A stretch of 42,119 nucleotides of DNA, taken from NCBI GenBank assembly GCA_016937015.1, contig JAFGWT010000137.1, positions 1 through 42,119 on the forward strand, given 5' to 3'. This document shows, in pieces, positions 14,899 to 24,416 of this stretch; within the stretch, counting starts at the first letter, position 1, and every line of letters starts with the position of its first letter. The DNA comes from Deltaproteobacteria bacterium (lineage in GTDB: Bacteria; Myxococcota_A; Polyangia; JAAYKL01). The notes under the pieces were generated by a model, which had not been told where the DNA came from, made no database searches, and saw only the letters and a program-made list of their open reading frames with translations. A program made the position numbers and the translations under genes.

Positions 14899-16725
14899 TC
14901 AATCTGGATCTTTCTTCTTTTCCCCATCATCATCTTCGCACATATGACTTTGGTCTTCGATAATGCATCTGAATCCCAGTCGGTTGGGGTTGTGGGGTTC
15001 GGTTCGATGCTCGGCGCTGGTGCTCGAACCGATGGAGAGCGAGTCAAAATCGTAATCTGATTCGGTGATATGGGGGGTATTGTAGCCGCCGCCTTTGATG
15101 ACGTGATAGTTTGTCATCCAGTCATATTTTTTTTCATACTTATTTGCCACCCATTCAAACAGGTTGCCGATTATGTCGCATACGCCGGTTCGGGTGTTTC
15201 CGGCCGGGCGATGACACCCCGCCTCCGGTATGCCGTTGTTGCCACACCCTGGACCGTGATTGTCATAAAAATTGGCATTGTCGCAGTTGGGCGCCTGCGC
15301 GCCGCCCCAGGGGTACGATTCGTTTTGGTCGCTGCATCCGGATGCGGCCGCATACTCCCATTGTTCTTTGGTGGGCAGTTTTCCCCCAAGCCATTTGCAG
15401 AACGCGTTTGCATCCTCCCAATTAATGCAATTTGCCGAGGTTTTTCCCCAGCGAACGATCTCATCGTGCTGCTCACGGTCAATGGCCAGCTGGTAGCGGT
15501 TGACCGTACAGCTGTCCCATGGGCGAATGTCTGCGTTGTGTTCGGGATTGTTTGCCCACTCGAAAAACTGCGCCGCAGAGACTTCCTTTTTCATAATCCA
15601 GAATGGCCGATCTTCGGGGTAGGGCTCGCGCGGGCAGTCGTCAGACGGAAGTCTGGCATCTATCCATACATTGTCCCTGGCCTCGTCTTCGAGTGAGTCG
15701 CTCAAGGTTCTGTCTGCGATATCACCCGGCAGCTGCGACAGACACCGGGTATCACCAACGGATGCCTTGCCGGCACTGATTTCGCCCAAATCCGGGGGAC
15801 CCCCAACTTTGCGATCCAGATCGCGCACGGAGGATATGGCCCGAATGCTGTCGAGGCAAAAATGGAATGCGGTATCGTCAGTGGCGACGGATTCAATCTG
15901 AAAATGAATGCCCTGCAGCGCCCACAGGTTTCGTTCGGCAATGCCACTGTCGGTATCTTTGACCCGGTCGGGGTGGGACGCATCGCCATGCCATGCGGTG
16001 ACCGCGTACGCGAGCTGTTCGGTGTCGAGGTGCGCAAACTCGCAGGCATTGTGTCCCTTTTCACTATCCCGACCCGTTTCGTCTCTGATGTAGCAGTACG
16101 GCTGAATGGCGTCCAGATTTTTACCCCGCTCCTTGAACTGCACGGTAAACCGAGATGAATCCGGAAATTGCGTCTGAAAACGGACATCGAACGCGATGCC
16201 GAGGAAGGTCTTTAAAAGCTTTTCCCTGCCGTGGTAGGGACAGGTGCCAACCGTGTGGGGAAACTGATAGGGTTCCTCCTCGGCTTCAGTGGTACAAAGG
16301 TCAAAGCCAATGCCCACGTACAGTTCTTCTTCATAGCCCCCCTTGCTGAGTTGCCCCGAGATGCAGATGTTTTTCACATCCCACGACCTGAAAGCGGACC
16401 CATCGTTTCTTTCCTCGTCAGCGGAATACCAGGTATGCACCGATTCCTTCCCATCCTTTTCGACGGTGACATAAATGGTGTCGATGGTTGTGCTGGGATT
16501 GGCGTACCAGTACCACGATCCCTTGATGGGGGTGGATTCGTTTTCATTTTCGATGAAGCCGTTCCAGTTGGGCATAATATCAGTGGTATCCCACTCAATT
16601 TCGGGCGGCGGCGCGGGCACGTTGATGCATCCAAAGAGACAGCAGACGCACCACATGGCAATCGATACCAGTTGAACCTCTATCCGTCCATTTTGGTTAT
16701 TGACGGTCAATTTTAAAATGTCCAT
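14899..16725 (-). CDS. Lipoprotein with formylglycine-generating-enzyme (SUMF1/FGE-sulfatase) domain
   Basis: A 608-residue exported protein. A hydrophobic segment ends in LFGC (Cys33), read as a lipobox; the n-region is unusually long, so Met24 might be the real start. Residues 35-350 are an unassigned beta-rich region with several Cys. The C-terminal part, about 370-595, is an FGE-like domain: SAAQFFEW, NWEDANAFCKWLGGKLPTKEQWEYAA, YPWGG, CDIIGNLFEWVAN, VIKGGGYNTP and RLGFRC. True FGE oxidises a sulfatase Cys, but most lipoproteins with this fold are not known to be enzymes. The start overlaps the previous gene's end by 13 bp, so both form an operon. Confidence 0.85.
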   Translation of the reverse strand: MDILKLTVNNQNGRIEVQLVSIAMWCVCCLFGCINVPAPPPEIEWDTTDIMPNWNGFIENENESTPIKGSWYWYANPSTTIDTIYVTVEKDGKESVHTWYSADEERNDGSAFRSWDVKNICISGQLSKGGYEEELYVGIGFDLCTTEAEEEPYQFPHTVGTCPYHGREKLLKTFLGIAFDVRFQTQFPDSSRFTVQFKERGKNLDAIQPYCYIRDETGRDSEKGHNACEFAHLDTEQLAYAVTAWHGDASHPDRVKDTDSGIAERNLWALQGIHFQIESVATDDTAFHFCLDSIRAISSVRDLDRKVGGPPDLGEISAGKASVGDTRCLSQLPGDIADRTLSDSLEDEARDNVWIDARLPSDDCPREPYPEDRPFWIMKKEVSAAQFFEWANNPEHNADIRPWDSCTVNRYQLAIDREQHDEIVRWGKTSANCINWEDANAFCKWLGGKLPTKEQWEYAAASGCSDQNESYPWGGAQAPNCDNANFYDNHGPGCGNNGIPEAGCHRPAGNTRTGVCDIIGNLFEWVANKYEKKYDWMTNYHVIKGGGYNTPHITESDYDFDSLSIGSSTSAEHRTEPHNPNRLGFRCIIEDQSHMCEDDDGEKKKDPD

Positions 16726-17615
16726 ACCACACCTGTGCCAACGAGGGCCACGGGGGATGCCACTGATGTGTCTGTGGCTTCCGTGCGATGCGCGGCAAAC
16801 AGCATCGCAGACGAGACGAGCAGGGCGCCGGCGAGAGAGTATCCCGCCACAGCCAGGGTCTGAAAGGCTTTGGTGGAGGCGATTTCTGAATCGTACCGAG
16901 GTCGCAGGGCCTCCTGTTTAGTGGGGAGGCCCCGGGTATTGTCATCTTTCATGCGCGCCGAAATCTGGGTGGCGTTGGTTTCATGCACTTTTTCCTGCCA
17001 GTGAAACACCCCCCCCAGACTCAGTGACACCATTCCCGAAATAGCCAATGACAGCGCAAGCTTCAGCCTGGGCGCCATGGGGGGACTGGACGGTGGGGGG
17101 GGATTGAATGGATTGGCGACCTGTGTCCCGCCGATTGCCTTATGGACAACTTCGGCGACCACTTCGGCGGTTTTGAGGGCCACAATCTCCGCGGACTCTT
17201 CGGCGTCTGAGATGGCAAAGTCATATTGCGACACCTTTTGGGCACTGGCGTCTTTGCCGCGGGCGTACACCATGAGGCGTACATTCTGAAAATCGGTTTT
17301 GTAAATGATAATTGCGACGTCGGCCTGGCTGGTGTCGGCGGCCCGTCTCAGCTCCTCATACATATTCAAAGCCGCGTAGGGTGAGCCCACGGTGGTGAGC
17401 ACGTTCAGATTGGACAGCTGCAATTCATCATTGATGTGTTTTTCGCCCTGGTACCAGTAAAGCGCGCTGTTCTGCTCGTTCATGGATACCATCACGATGG
17501 TGGGATGGGCGTTTTCGGGATGGGCGCATGTCAGCATGGGCAACAGAAACAGAACAGCGAAAAAGCTGGTTGCGAAAACACAGGCGCGCCGATGGTTTTG
17601 AATTGCGTGTGGCAA
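16713..17615 (-). CDS. Exported or membrane protein of unknown function, partner of the FGE lipoprotein
   Basis: A 300-residue protein with a signal peptide (about 12-31) and an alpha/beta region with ADVAIIIYKTDFQNVRLMVYARG, then a conserved-looking AEIVALKTAEVVAEVV helix. A Pro-rich hinge at about 167-180 precedes two hydrophobic segments at about 186-204 and 253-275. The same plan (short strand, hydrophobic beta pair, AISIVVQTTIESLL helix, Pro-rich hinge, then a different C-terminal part) recurs in the protein at 39792-40994. No known family was recognised. It lies directly upstream of the FGE lipoprotein with overlapping ends. Confidence 0.75.
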   Translation of the reverse strand: MPHAIQNHRRACVFATSFFAVLFLLPMLTCAHPENAHPTIVMVSMNEQNSALYWYQGEKHINDELQLSNLNVLTTVGSPYAALNMYEELRRAADTSQADVAIIIYKTDFQNVRLMVYARGKDASAQKVSQYDFAISDAEESAEIVALKTAEVVAEVVHKAIGGTQVANPFNPPPPSSPPMAPRLKLALSLAISGMVSLSLGGVFHWQEKVHETNATQISARMKDDNTRGLPTKQEALRPRYDSEIASTKAFQTLAVAGYSLAGALLVSSAMLFAAHRTEATDTSVASPVALVGTGVVWTF

Positions 17616-17830
17616 ACCGTCCCTCTCACGATATCGTTGTCAATGGAGACCTTTCAATCGTTCATTTTCTACAGTCCAGGAATTATTCGCACGATACAAC
17701 AAGTCGTCGTTTTTGCCAAAATGGTTCAAAAAAAAGTAAAACGCGCGATAGGGTCGCGATGGTTAACAGAGGTCGTCGAACCCTTTCCAATCCGCTTGAT
17801 AAATTTGACTTCAGCCAGTAGGTTGCTCCA

Positions 17831-18982
17831 ATGACGACAAAAAAAAGTTCACGACTATCGGGATTTCATCATTTATCCATGGCAGAGCGTCAGCAGACGG
17901 TTTCGGGGTTTGCGACGGATGGCAGCATTGCGCCCCTGCAGGATGGCGGATTAAGTGATGACCTATGCGATCGCTTTGTGGAAAATGCGGTGGGACGGTT
18001 CGCGCTGCCCCTGGGGGTGGCGACAAACTTTTTAATCAATGATGTGGAATATCTTGTCCCCATGGCTGTGGAGGAACCGTCCGTCATTGCGGCGGCGTCA
18101 AATGCGGCCCGAATGGTGCGTGCATCCGGTGGATTCACTGCGGTGCATCCCCCTTCGCGCACGGTGGCGCAGATTGAATTGCGGAACCCGCACTCATCGG
18201 TTGAAGCGCTCAGACCGCATATTGAGCGCGTGATTCAGCTGGCCAACGATACCCAGCCCCAGTTGCTGAAGCTGGGGGGCGGCGTGGTGGGGGTTGAGCT
18301 GCGGGAGAATGTGGGGGGACCAAATCGCCATGTGGTGCACCTGGTGGTGAACTGCCTGGATGCCATGGGCGCCAATATGGTGAATACCATGGCAGAGACA
18401 GTGGCCGATTTCTGCGCAGAGAAATGTGGCGCGTCTGCGGGGCTCTAAGTACGCACCGATCTGGCCGACCAGCGGGTGGCGCGGGCCACATGTGCGGTGG
18501 CGTTTGAACATCTGGCGCGCAAGGGCTTCAGTGGCGAGGCGGTGGCAGCGGGGGTTGCTGGGGCCAGCGCGTTCGCACAGGCGGATCCCTATCGGGCCGC
18601 CACCCACAACAAGGGCATTTTTAACGGCATCGATCCGGTGCTGCTTGCCACCGGCAACGACTGGCGCGCGGTGGAAGCGGGGGGACATGCGTTCGCGGCG
18701 ATGAAAGGGACATACAGCCCCTTGGCCACCTGGCACGTGCGCGGTGAGACCCTGTGTGGCACGATTGAATTGCCCATGGCCGTGGGGATTGTGGGCGGCG
18801 CCTCCAAAACTCATCCCGCTGCAGCCAAATGTCTGGAAATAATGGGGATTTCGACTGCCGCAGAATTGGCTGCCGTGGTCACCTGCGCCGGCCTCGCCTC
18901 CAATCTGGCCGCGCTGGCCGCGCTCGCCACCGAGGGAATTCAGGCAGGCCATATGCGCCTTCACCAGAAACGAGTGAAGTAA
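17831..18982 (+). pseudogene. Class II hydroxymethylglutaryl-CoA reductase, interrupted by an ochre stop and truncated
   Basis: The frame gives FALPLGVATNFLINDVEYLVPMAVEEPSV, GGGVVGVEL and NCLDAMGANMVNTMAE, then a TAA at 18446-18448, and goes on in the same frame: VRTDLADQRVARATC, THNKGIFNGIDPVLLATGNDWRAVEAG and GHMRLHQKR. All four catalytic positions are kept (Glu81/82, Lys in NKG, Asp in GNDW, His in RLHQK). The stop falls at the residue that is Arg in the usual 'LRILSNLA' motif. The C-terminal flap of about 45 residues is also missing. A GTG at 18476 could restart only a fragment. The enzyme would interconvert HMG-CoA and mevalonate; as it stands neither half is complete. The decay looks recent. 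Confidence 0.88.
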
Positions 18983-19069
18983 TCCAACCTGCTGCTTCCC
19001 ATTTTTGCCGCCTCCGGTGTCATCTCATCGGAAATCAAATATTCGGTTTGCAAACGGAGGGAATTTTTT

Positions 19070-20692
19070 ATGCTTACAGGATTAAAAAAAGCGATGGGTA
19101 TTGCCCTGTTGGGCCTTGGTTTGGGCCTCGGCGGCTGCAGTCTTGACAGCGGTTCGAGCATTGATAAGGCCGCGGGAAACAGCTATTCCGAAGATCAGTA
19201 TTACTATCCAGGCTCGAACGCGGTGGACGAAGCGGCTTTGCCCGTGGAGGAGAACACCGCCGAGGGTGACAAATTCGAGGATGTGGGCACCAACCCGTTT
19301 GTCATAACCAGTTATGATCCGTTTTCAACATTCGCCGCGGATGTGGATACCGCCAGCTACGATATTTTCAGGCGGGATGTGCATAACGGCTATTTGCCGC
19401 AGCCGGACAGTGTGCGGCTGGAGGAGTTTGTGAACTATTTTGCCTACAGCTATCCGGCGCCCCAGGCGGGGGACGAACATCCCTTTTCGGTATCCCTGGC
19501 AGGGGGAAATGCCCTCGATGGTCAACGTTCGGTGCTGCGGGTGGCCATTCAGGGCAGGATGCCGGATGCATTCGTGAAAAAGCCGGCCAATGTGGTGTTT
19601 CTGGTGGATGTGTCGGGAAGCATGACCAGCGCTGACAGGCTGCCTCTGGTGAAGCATGTATTGACTCGAACCCTGAGTGTGCTTGATGCGGGAGACACGG
19701 TATCCATTGTCAAGTATGCGGATGGCGTGGGGGTCGAACTCGAACCCACTGCAGTGGAAAATCGCGCGACTGTCGAAGCGGCTATCAATGGGCTCAAATC
19801 CGGCGGCAGCACCGCAGGGGCGGCGGGAATTGATTTGGCGTACCGGCAGGCGGAGGCGGCATTCCGCGAAGGGGGTATCAATCATGTGATTTTGTGCACG
19901 GATGGCGATTTCAATGTGGGGCTGTCAGGGACCGACGAGCTGGTGTCCCTCATTGAGCAGAAGCGGGAAAGCGGCATCACGCTGACGGTGCTGGGATTTG
20001 GAACCGGTAATCTCAACGATGCCATGATGGAAGCGGTGTCCAATGCGGGAAATGGCGTTTATGGGGTGATTTCGTCTGAGGCCCAGGCCGATGAATATGT
20101 GGAAAATCGCATGTTGTCGGCGTTGCAGTACATCGCGAAGGATATGAAAATCCAGGTGGAGTTCAATCCGGATTATGTTCAGGCGTATCGACTGCTGGGC
20201 TATGAGAACCGGGCCATTGCAGATGAGGATTTCAGGGATGACACGGTGGATGCCGGAGAGATTGGCGCCGGACACCGGGTCACCGCGCTGTATGAAATTG
20301 TGGGCAGAAGCGATGCGCTGCCGCAGGTGGATGGGGCGCCGGCGGTGGAGACAGGGGAACCCGTGCCCGGAGAGCGGGAAGTGGCGGCGACGGATATGGT
20401 GCTGGTGAAGGTGCGATACAGGGATGTGGATGGGGCGGCGGATGCACCGGCCAGGGAAATTCGCATCAGCGCCACGGCGGCCATGATGGACACGCCGATT
20501 GCCGACATGGATGCGGATTTGCAGTTCGCGGTGGCAGTGGCTGGATTTGCCGAAATTTTAAAGGGCAGCCCTTATGCCAGTGACGCATATCTGCCAACTA
20601 TCGCGCAGATTGTGACGGGGACAGACTGGCTGGCAACAGATCGGTCGGAATTCGCCACGCTGTTTGATCGCGCCCGGGCCATGCTGCCCTGA
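19070..20692 (+). CDS. VWA-domain lipoprotein (YfbK-like)
   Basis: A 540-residue lipoprotein with Cys23 in LGLGGC. A YfbK-type N-terminal segment (STFAADVDTASYDIFRR, GYLPQPDSVRLEEFVNYF) precedes a VWA domain with an intact MIDAS (Asp180-x-Ser182-x-Ser184 in VDVSGSM, CTDGDFNVG). A C-terminal DUF3520-like part contains YEIVG, VKVRYRD and the final ATLFDRAR. VWA domains bind ligands through a metal ion; this family is common in bacteria but its role is not settled. GGAGGGA lies 7 nt before the ATG. A single gene, not obviously linked to the broken HMG-CoA reductase upstream. Confidence 0.92.
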   Translation: MLTGLKKAMGIALLGLGLGLGGCSLDSGSSIDKAAGNSYSEDQYYYPGSNAVDEAALPVEENTAEGDKFEDVGTNPFVITSYDPFSTFAADVDTASYDIFRRDVHNGYLPQPDSVRLEEFVNYFAYSYPAPQAGDEHPFSVSLAGGNALDGQRSVLRVAIQGRMPDAFVKKPANVVFLVDVSGSMTSADRLPLVKHVLTRTLSVLDAGDTVSIVKYADGVGVELEPTAVENRATVEAAINGLKSGGSTAGAAGIDLAYRQAEAAFREGGINHVILCTDGDFNVGLSGTDELVSLIEQKRESGITLTVLGFGTGNLNDAMMEAVSNAGNGVYGVISSEAQADEYVENRMLSALQYIAKDMKIQVEFNPDYVQAYRLLGYENRAIADEDFRDDTVDAGEIGAGHRVTALYEIVGRSDALPQVDGAPAVETGEPVPGEREVAATDMVLVKVRYRDVDGAADAPAREIRISATAAMMDTPIADMDADLQFAVAVAGFAEILKGSPYASDAYLPTIAQIVTGTDWLATDRSEFATLFDRARAMLP

Positions 20693-20885
20693 GATATTCT
20701 ATTGCTGCTGGAATGTTAAGTGGACGATTAAATCGTTTCTGAGTCAGAATGATTTTTTATTGAAATTTAAACATATTTGGCCCTCCAGCGTCTCAGCATG
20801 ATACTATTACAGTATGATTAGGTACTTAACTGCTTAATTCTTATTTGCTTTTTGCTTAATTTCTTTTTGCTTTCGGAGGCTCAAA
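20693..20885. other. AT-rich intergenic stretch
   Basis: It contains T-rich direct repeats of TGCTTTTTGCTTAATTTCTTTTTGC type just before a strong Shine-Dalgarno GGAGG at 20874-20878. No terminator hairpin is clear behind the VWA gene. Confidence 0.35.
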
Positions 20886-21086
20886 ATGACTCAGCATCAA
20901 AAACATCTGATTTATTATTTTTTGCCGTTCTTTTTGGAATCCCAACACTCAAATGATGAAGAAAACGTATTTGTATCAGAGGTACCTCAGTGGACGCGAT
21001 GGGTACGAAAAAGTCGACGTCTGGGACGTCCGTCCGCCGGTGCAACCTATGACGCCCTGTCGACGGCATCCTATGTCGCCAATTAA
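20886..21086 (+). CDS. Possible small protein with strong ribosome site
   Basis: A 66-residue frame starting MTQHQKHLIYYFLPFF, preceded by GGAGGCTCAAA at good spacing, the best argument for it. It has no recognised domain and its C-terminal half is basic. It lies in the gap that ends with the dispersed repeat copy B. It may be a remnant. Confidence 0.3.
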   Translation: MTQHQKHLIYYFLPFFLESQHSNDEENVFVSEVPQWTRWVRKSRRLGRPSAGATYDALSTASYVAN

Positions 21087-21150
21087 ATCGTCTCCACTTG
21101 TAAATCTCCCAAAAACGGGCTGTTTGCTGCGGTGCGGTCATGAGTGCCCA

Positions 21151-21248
21151 GACCCCTTCGGACTTCAGTCGATCCTGTCAGCACTCTTTGTCCCACCGGT
21201 TCCCTTCATGCTCTGTCTGTAAACACAATCCGAATCGGTCCGGACGTG
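21151..21248. repeat. Dispersed repeat, copy B
   Basis: Partner of 943-1048 and in the same orientation. It ends 8 bp before the stop codon of the minus-strand SDR gene, the same relative position as copy A behind the kinase gene. Confidence 0.7.
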
Positions 21249-21256
21249 AGATGGGC

Positions 21257-22066
21257 TCAGTCCGTTGATTGATCATATGACTCACACAAGTCATGGAGTT
21301 TGGTCACCGCATGGGTATCCACCGAGAATCCGCACCGCTGCGGCTGCAGGTGGGCAAAATACTGCCCGGAGACATGGGCCACTGCGTCATCGGTCGCCAG
21401 GTACAGCGGTGTGGCGGCCCCCTGCCTGGGACTCTCGTGACCACCAAAGCCCAAATCACCCGACAGTTTGCTTCTGACATCCCCGGGATGGCAGCTGTTT
21501 ACGGTGATGTGACTGGCGCTCAGTCGATCGGCAAAGGCGCGGGTCAGCATGCGGTCGGCCTGTTTGGCCTGTCGGTATGCTGTATCGTTATCATATGACC
21601 GATGATTGAATTCGGGGTCTTTTATGTTCAGACCACCGGCCCAGTAGCTGGCCACATTGATTATCCGGGCGGTGTCTGCGCACCGGAGCGCGGATTCAAA
21701 TGCCTTTATCATTCCAAAATAACCAAGCACATTGGTGGCCCACTGCATCTCGATGCCTTCGCTGGTGTGAGTCTTTTTCCGGGGACATGTGGCAGCATTG
21801 TTGATGAGCACGTGGAGTGGCCCCTCCCACCTTTCGGACAGGGCCTCAATCTCCCGGCGCAGCGAAAGGTCGCACACTTCAAATGCAATGGGGAGGCCCC
21901 TGTCTGGCGCGAGGGCATCCAGTGTTGCCACGCCCTGGTGGTGCGCGCGTACGACGATGGTGACGTCGTATCCTTTTTGCAGCAAGCCGGACGCAATGGC
22001 GCATCCGATGGCGCCGGCGCCCCCCGTAACCAGCGCTTTTTGTCCATTTTTACTGAGACGGCACAT
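21257..22066 (-). CDS. Short-chain dehydrogenase/reductase (retinol-dehydrogenase-like)
   Basis: A 269-residue Rossmann oxidoreductase. Nucleotide motif TGGAGAIG at 14-21, NNAA at 89-92, catalytic Asn112, Ser140, Tyr164 and Lys168 (YRQAK), and NSCHPGDV after the last strand. The layout, with a long loop before Tyr and the HPG motif, resembles retinol dehydrogenase/WW-oxidoreductase-like SDRs, whose bacterial substrates are mostly unknown. It starts 15 bp after the chemoreceptor stop on the same strand, so the two are probably co-transcribed. The ribosome site is weak. Confidence 0.9.
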   Translation of the reverse strand: MCRLSKNGQKALVTGGAGAIGCAIASGLLQKGYDVTIVVRAHHQGVATLDALAPDRGLPIAFEVCDLSLRREIEALSERWEGPLHVLINNAATCPRKKTHTSEGIEMQWATNVLGYFGMIKAFESALRCADTARIINVASYWAGGLNIKDPEFNHRSYDNDTAYRQAKQADRMLTRAFADRLSASHITVNSCHPGDVRSKLSGDLGFGGHESPRQGAATPLYLATDDAVAHVSGQYFAHLQPQRCGFSVDTHAVTKLHDLCESYDQSTD

Positions 22067-22081
22067 TCGTTCTGTGATGGG

Positions 22082-24133
22082 TTAAATTTTGTATTCGGAT
22101 GCCAGCCGTTCAAAATCAAGGCGGGTTCGGTTCAGCTCCTCCACCGCCTTTAACAGTTGGGAAACGTTTTCGCTGCCTTCCATGGAACTTTCGATGACGT
22201 GCCCCACAGCAATGGATATCTGCGAAATGGCACTGGTCTGCTCAGAAACGGTGCGGGCGATTTGGTCAGCATGCTGATTGTTGGAATCCAGCACCTCGGT
22301 GAGTGATCGCAGTACCTTTTCCAGCCGTTCCAGGGACTGCTCGCCACCGTGGATGGAGATTTGACTCTCTTCGGTGATTCGCATTGTTTTGGTTGCGGTA
22401 TCGGCAATCTGCTGGAGAAAACTGCGGATGTGCTGTGTGGATTTGGCGCTTTGGATGGCGAGATCCTGCACCTCTTGGGCGACCACTGAAAACCCCTTGC
22501 CCGCTTCGCCCGCCTCGGCCGCTTCGATACTGGCATTGATGGCCAGCATCTGAGAGTTGTCGGCGATTTGTTCCATTGATTTTACAACAAGCCCGATTTG
22601 ATTCGACACATCGGACAGGATGGTCATCTGATTATGAGCGGCATCTGAGGTTTTTGAAATATTGCGCATGGATTCGAGAGTGCCGCGCACCACTTCAGTC
22701 CCCTCTCTGCCTTTTCGAACCGCCTGTTCACTTACTGTAAACACATTGCGTGCTATTTTCTCCGTTGTTTTAAATGTGGTTTGCAGCGAGTCAATGGTCT
22801 GTGACACTTCTTCCACAACAGACGACTGCGCTGAGGCGCTTTCGCCGGAACGATTGGCCGCTTTTCGAATCACATTGGCCTGGGCGGAAAGTTTCTGGGC
22901 GTTGACGGACAGCTTTTCTACCAGACTTCGAATGGCGTTGCCGGCATCTCTCAGCGCATCGACAAGGCTTTTGATTTCGCGAGAGTGTCCTGAAAATCTG
23001 AAATACCATTTTTTGTTCTCAGTTTCCATCGCATCGAATTCCGGCAATACTCTGAGGTCTTTTTGCGCAATCCGGTTGGAAACATCGCTCAGTCGCTTAA
23101 TGGGGCTGGTTATCGCTCGAACAAAAAGATATGACGCCGGCAGCGCGAGCAGCAGCAGAATGAGAAAGACAACAAAGAGGTGATGTTTCAGTTTCACCAG
23201 TGGTTCATACAGTTCGTCCTGATAAAAGCCAGCGGCAACGATAATATTCAGTTCCGGATAATACATGAATACCACATCTTTTTGGCGTGTTGTTTTATCT
23301 GTCGGGTTTTTCCAGGGATACGAGATTGTGCCGTTTTTTCGTTTGCAGATTTCCCTGATAAAATATCGACCGTTCGCATCCCTCGAATTGTAGATATTTT
23401 TTCCCTCCAACTGCGGGTGAATGAGCAGATTGCCTTTGGTATCCATGACGAATGCGTATCCCGATTTTCCAAAGTGGAGCGACAGTATTTCTTCGCGGAA
23501 TTGGGACATGCTGATGAGCGAGAGAAATTCTGACCGGTACGCACTGGCGGTGATGATATAATCCCATGGTTCAAAATAACTCATGGCTGCGGATTTGGGA
23601 CGCGCTGCCTTTTCACCGGGATTTTTCCATCTGTATACCAAATATCCGGTCTTTTGTGCGATCTGCTGCTGAACAAACGGAATGTCTGAAATGTCCCGGT
23701 TGACAAATTCTGATTTGGGATGCACGCGCAGTGTACCGGTTGAATCAATTACAACCATGTAGCCTGTTTTGCCAATGGTCTGCGAGAGCAGGATGTCCGA
23801 TGCCCGCTTTTTTGCTTCCGCCTCGGTCAGATGACCGGCCTGACTTTCGCTGTAAAGGTATGCGAGAATGTCTTTGTTGCGATCGGCGGTGGCCTGTAAC
23901 TGACTTCTTATGGAGTGGGAGACGGACTGGTTAATCATCTGGCGGGCACTGATGGTTGCCAGTTCGATGCGCTCCTGTGCCTCTGCTTTTATCTGTGCAC
24001 TGACAAACACATACAAAACGGCGCCAATGCCAAGGAGCATCAATAGGGAAAATAACGATACCGCAATAAGCATTTTTCCGGATAGGCCCAGATGGTTTTC
24101 GAAGAAATCGTTTATTCTTGAGTACGTAGTCAT
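22082..24133 (-). CDS. Methyl-accepting chemotaxis protein with tandem Cache domains
   Basis: A 683-residue receptor. TM1 is at about 21-44. Two single-Cache modules face the periplasm, each with a GKTGYMVVID / GKSGYAFVMD strand followed by a HP motif (about 60-205 and 215-305). TM2 is at about 318-340, HAMP at about 341-395, and the signalling hairpin runs to the end. The tip reads LAINASIEAAEAGEAGKGF. The position that is Arg in most receptors (EAARAGE) is Glu here. Tandem Caches often bind small organic acids or amino acids; the ligand cannot be told. No CheA/CheW genes are nearby. The C-terminus lacks a CheR-docking pentapeptide. Confidence 0.95.
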   Translation of the reverse strand: MTTYSRINDFFENHLGLSGKMLIAVSLFSLLMLLGIGAVLYVFVSAQIKAEAQERIELATISARQMINQSVSHSIRSQLQATADRNKDILAYLYSESQAGHLTEAEAKKRASDILLSQTIGKTGYMVVIDSTGTLRVHPKSEFVNRDISDIPFVQQQIAQKTGYLVYRWKNPGEKAARPKSAAMSYFEPWDYIITASAYRSEFLSLISMSQFREEILSLHFGKSGYAFVMDTKGNLLIHPQLEGKNIYNSRDANGRYFIREICKRKNGTISYPWKNPTDKTTRQKDVVFMYYPELNIIVAAGFYQDELYEPLVKLKHHLFVVFLILLLLALPASYLFVRAITSPIKRLSDVSNRIAQKDLRVLPEFDAMETENKKWYFRFSGHSREIKSLVDALRDAGNAIRSLVEKLSVNAQKLSAQANVIRKAANRSGESASAQSSVVEEVSQTIDSLQTTFKTTEKIARNVFTVSEQAVRKGREGTEVVRGTLESMRNISKTSDAAHNQMTILSDVSNQIGLVVKSMEQIADNSQMLAINASIEAAEAGEAGKGFSVVAQEVQDLAIQSAKSTQHIRSFLQQIADTATKTMRITEESQISIHGGEQSLERLEKVLRSLTEVLDSNNQHADQIARTVSEQTSAISQISIAVGHVIESSMEGSENVSQLLKAVEELNRTRLDFERLASEYKI

Positions 24134-24416
24134 TGCCGCTCGCTTCGTTTATTCTGGTGGCTGGTGGTTTTGCACGCCAGCATATCTGTTCCAGACAAAA
24201 TTGCATACACCTAGATTTATACTATCAATATTCCGATGGTAAAGTCGGTGACACGACGTCACTGGCAAAGTTCGCAATTAAATCTGTTTCGGGATGGATT
24301 TTTCGTTTGCACATCAGGGGTGCCTGAAGACTAAAAAACCATAACCCACTTGATGTTTTAATTGATGTGATCAACACTTTAATTAACAAAATCAAGATAA
24401 AAGCGGAGGCAAATGA

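Noticed and set aside
17831-18982. Frameshift as the cause of the split HMG-CoA reductase
   Set aside because: Both halves lie in the same frame (start positions differ by a multiple of three), so it is a nonsense codon.
20953-21222. Alternative ORF running into repeat copy B
   Set aside because: No ribosome site, no domain, and it overlaps the better-supported frame at 20886.
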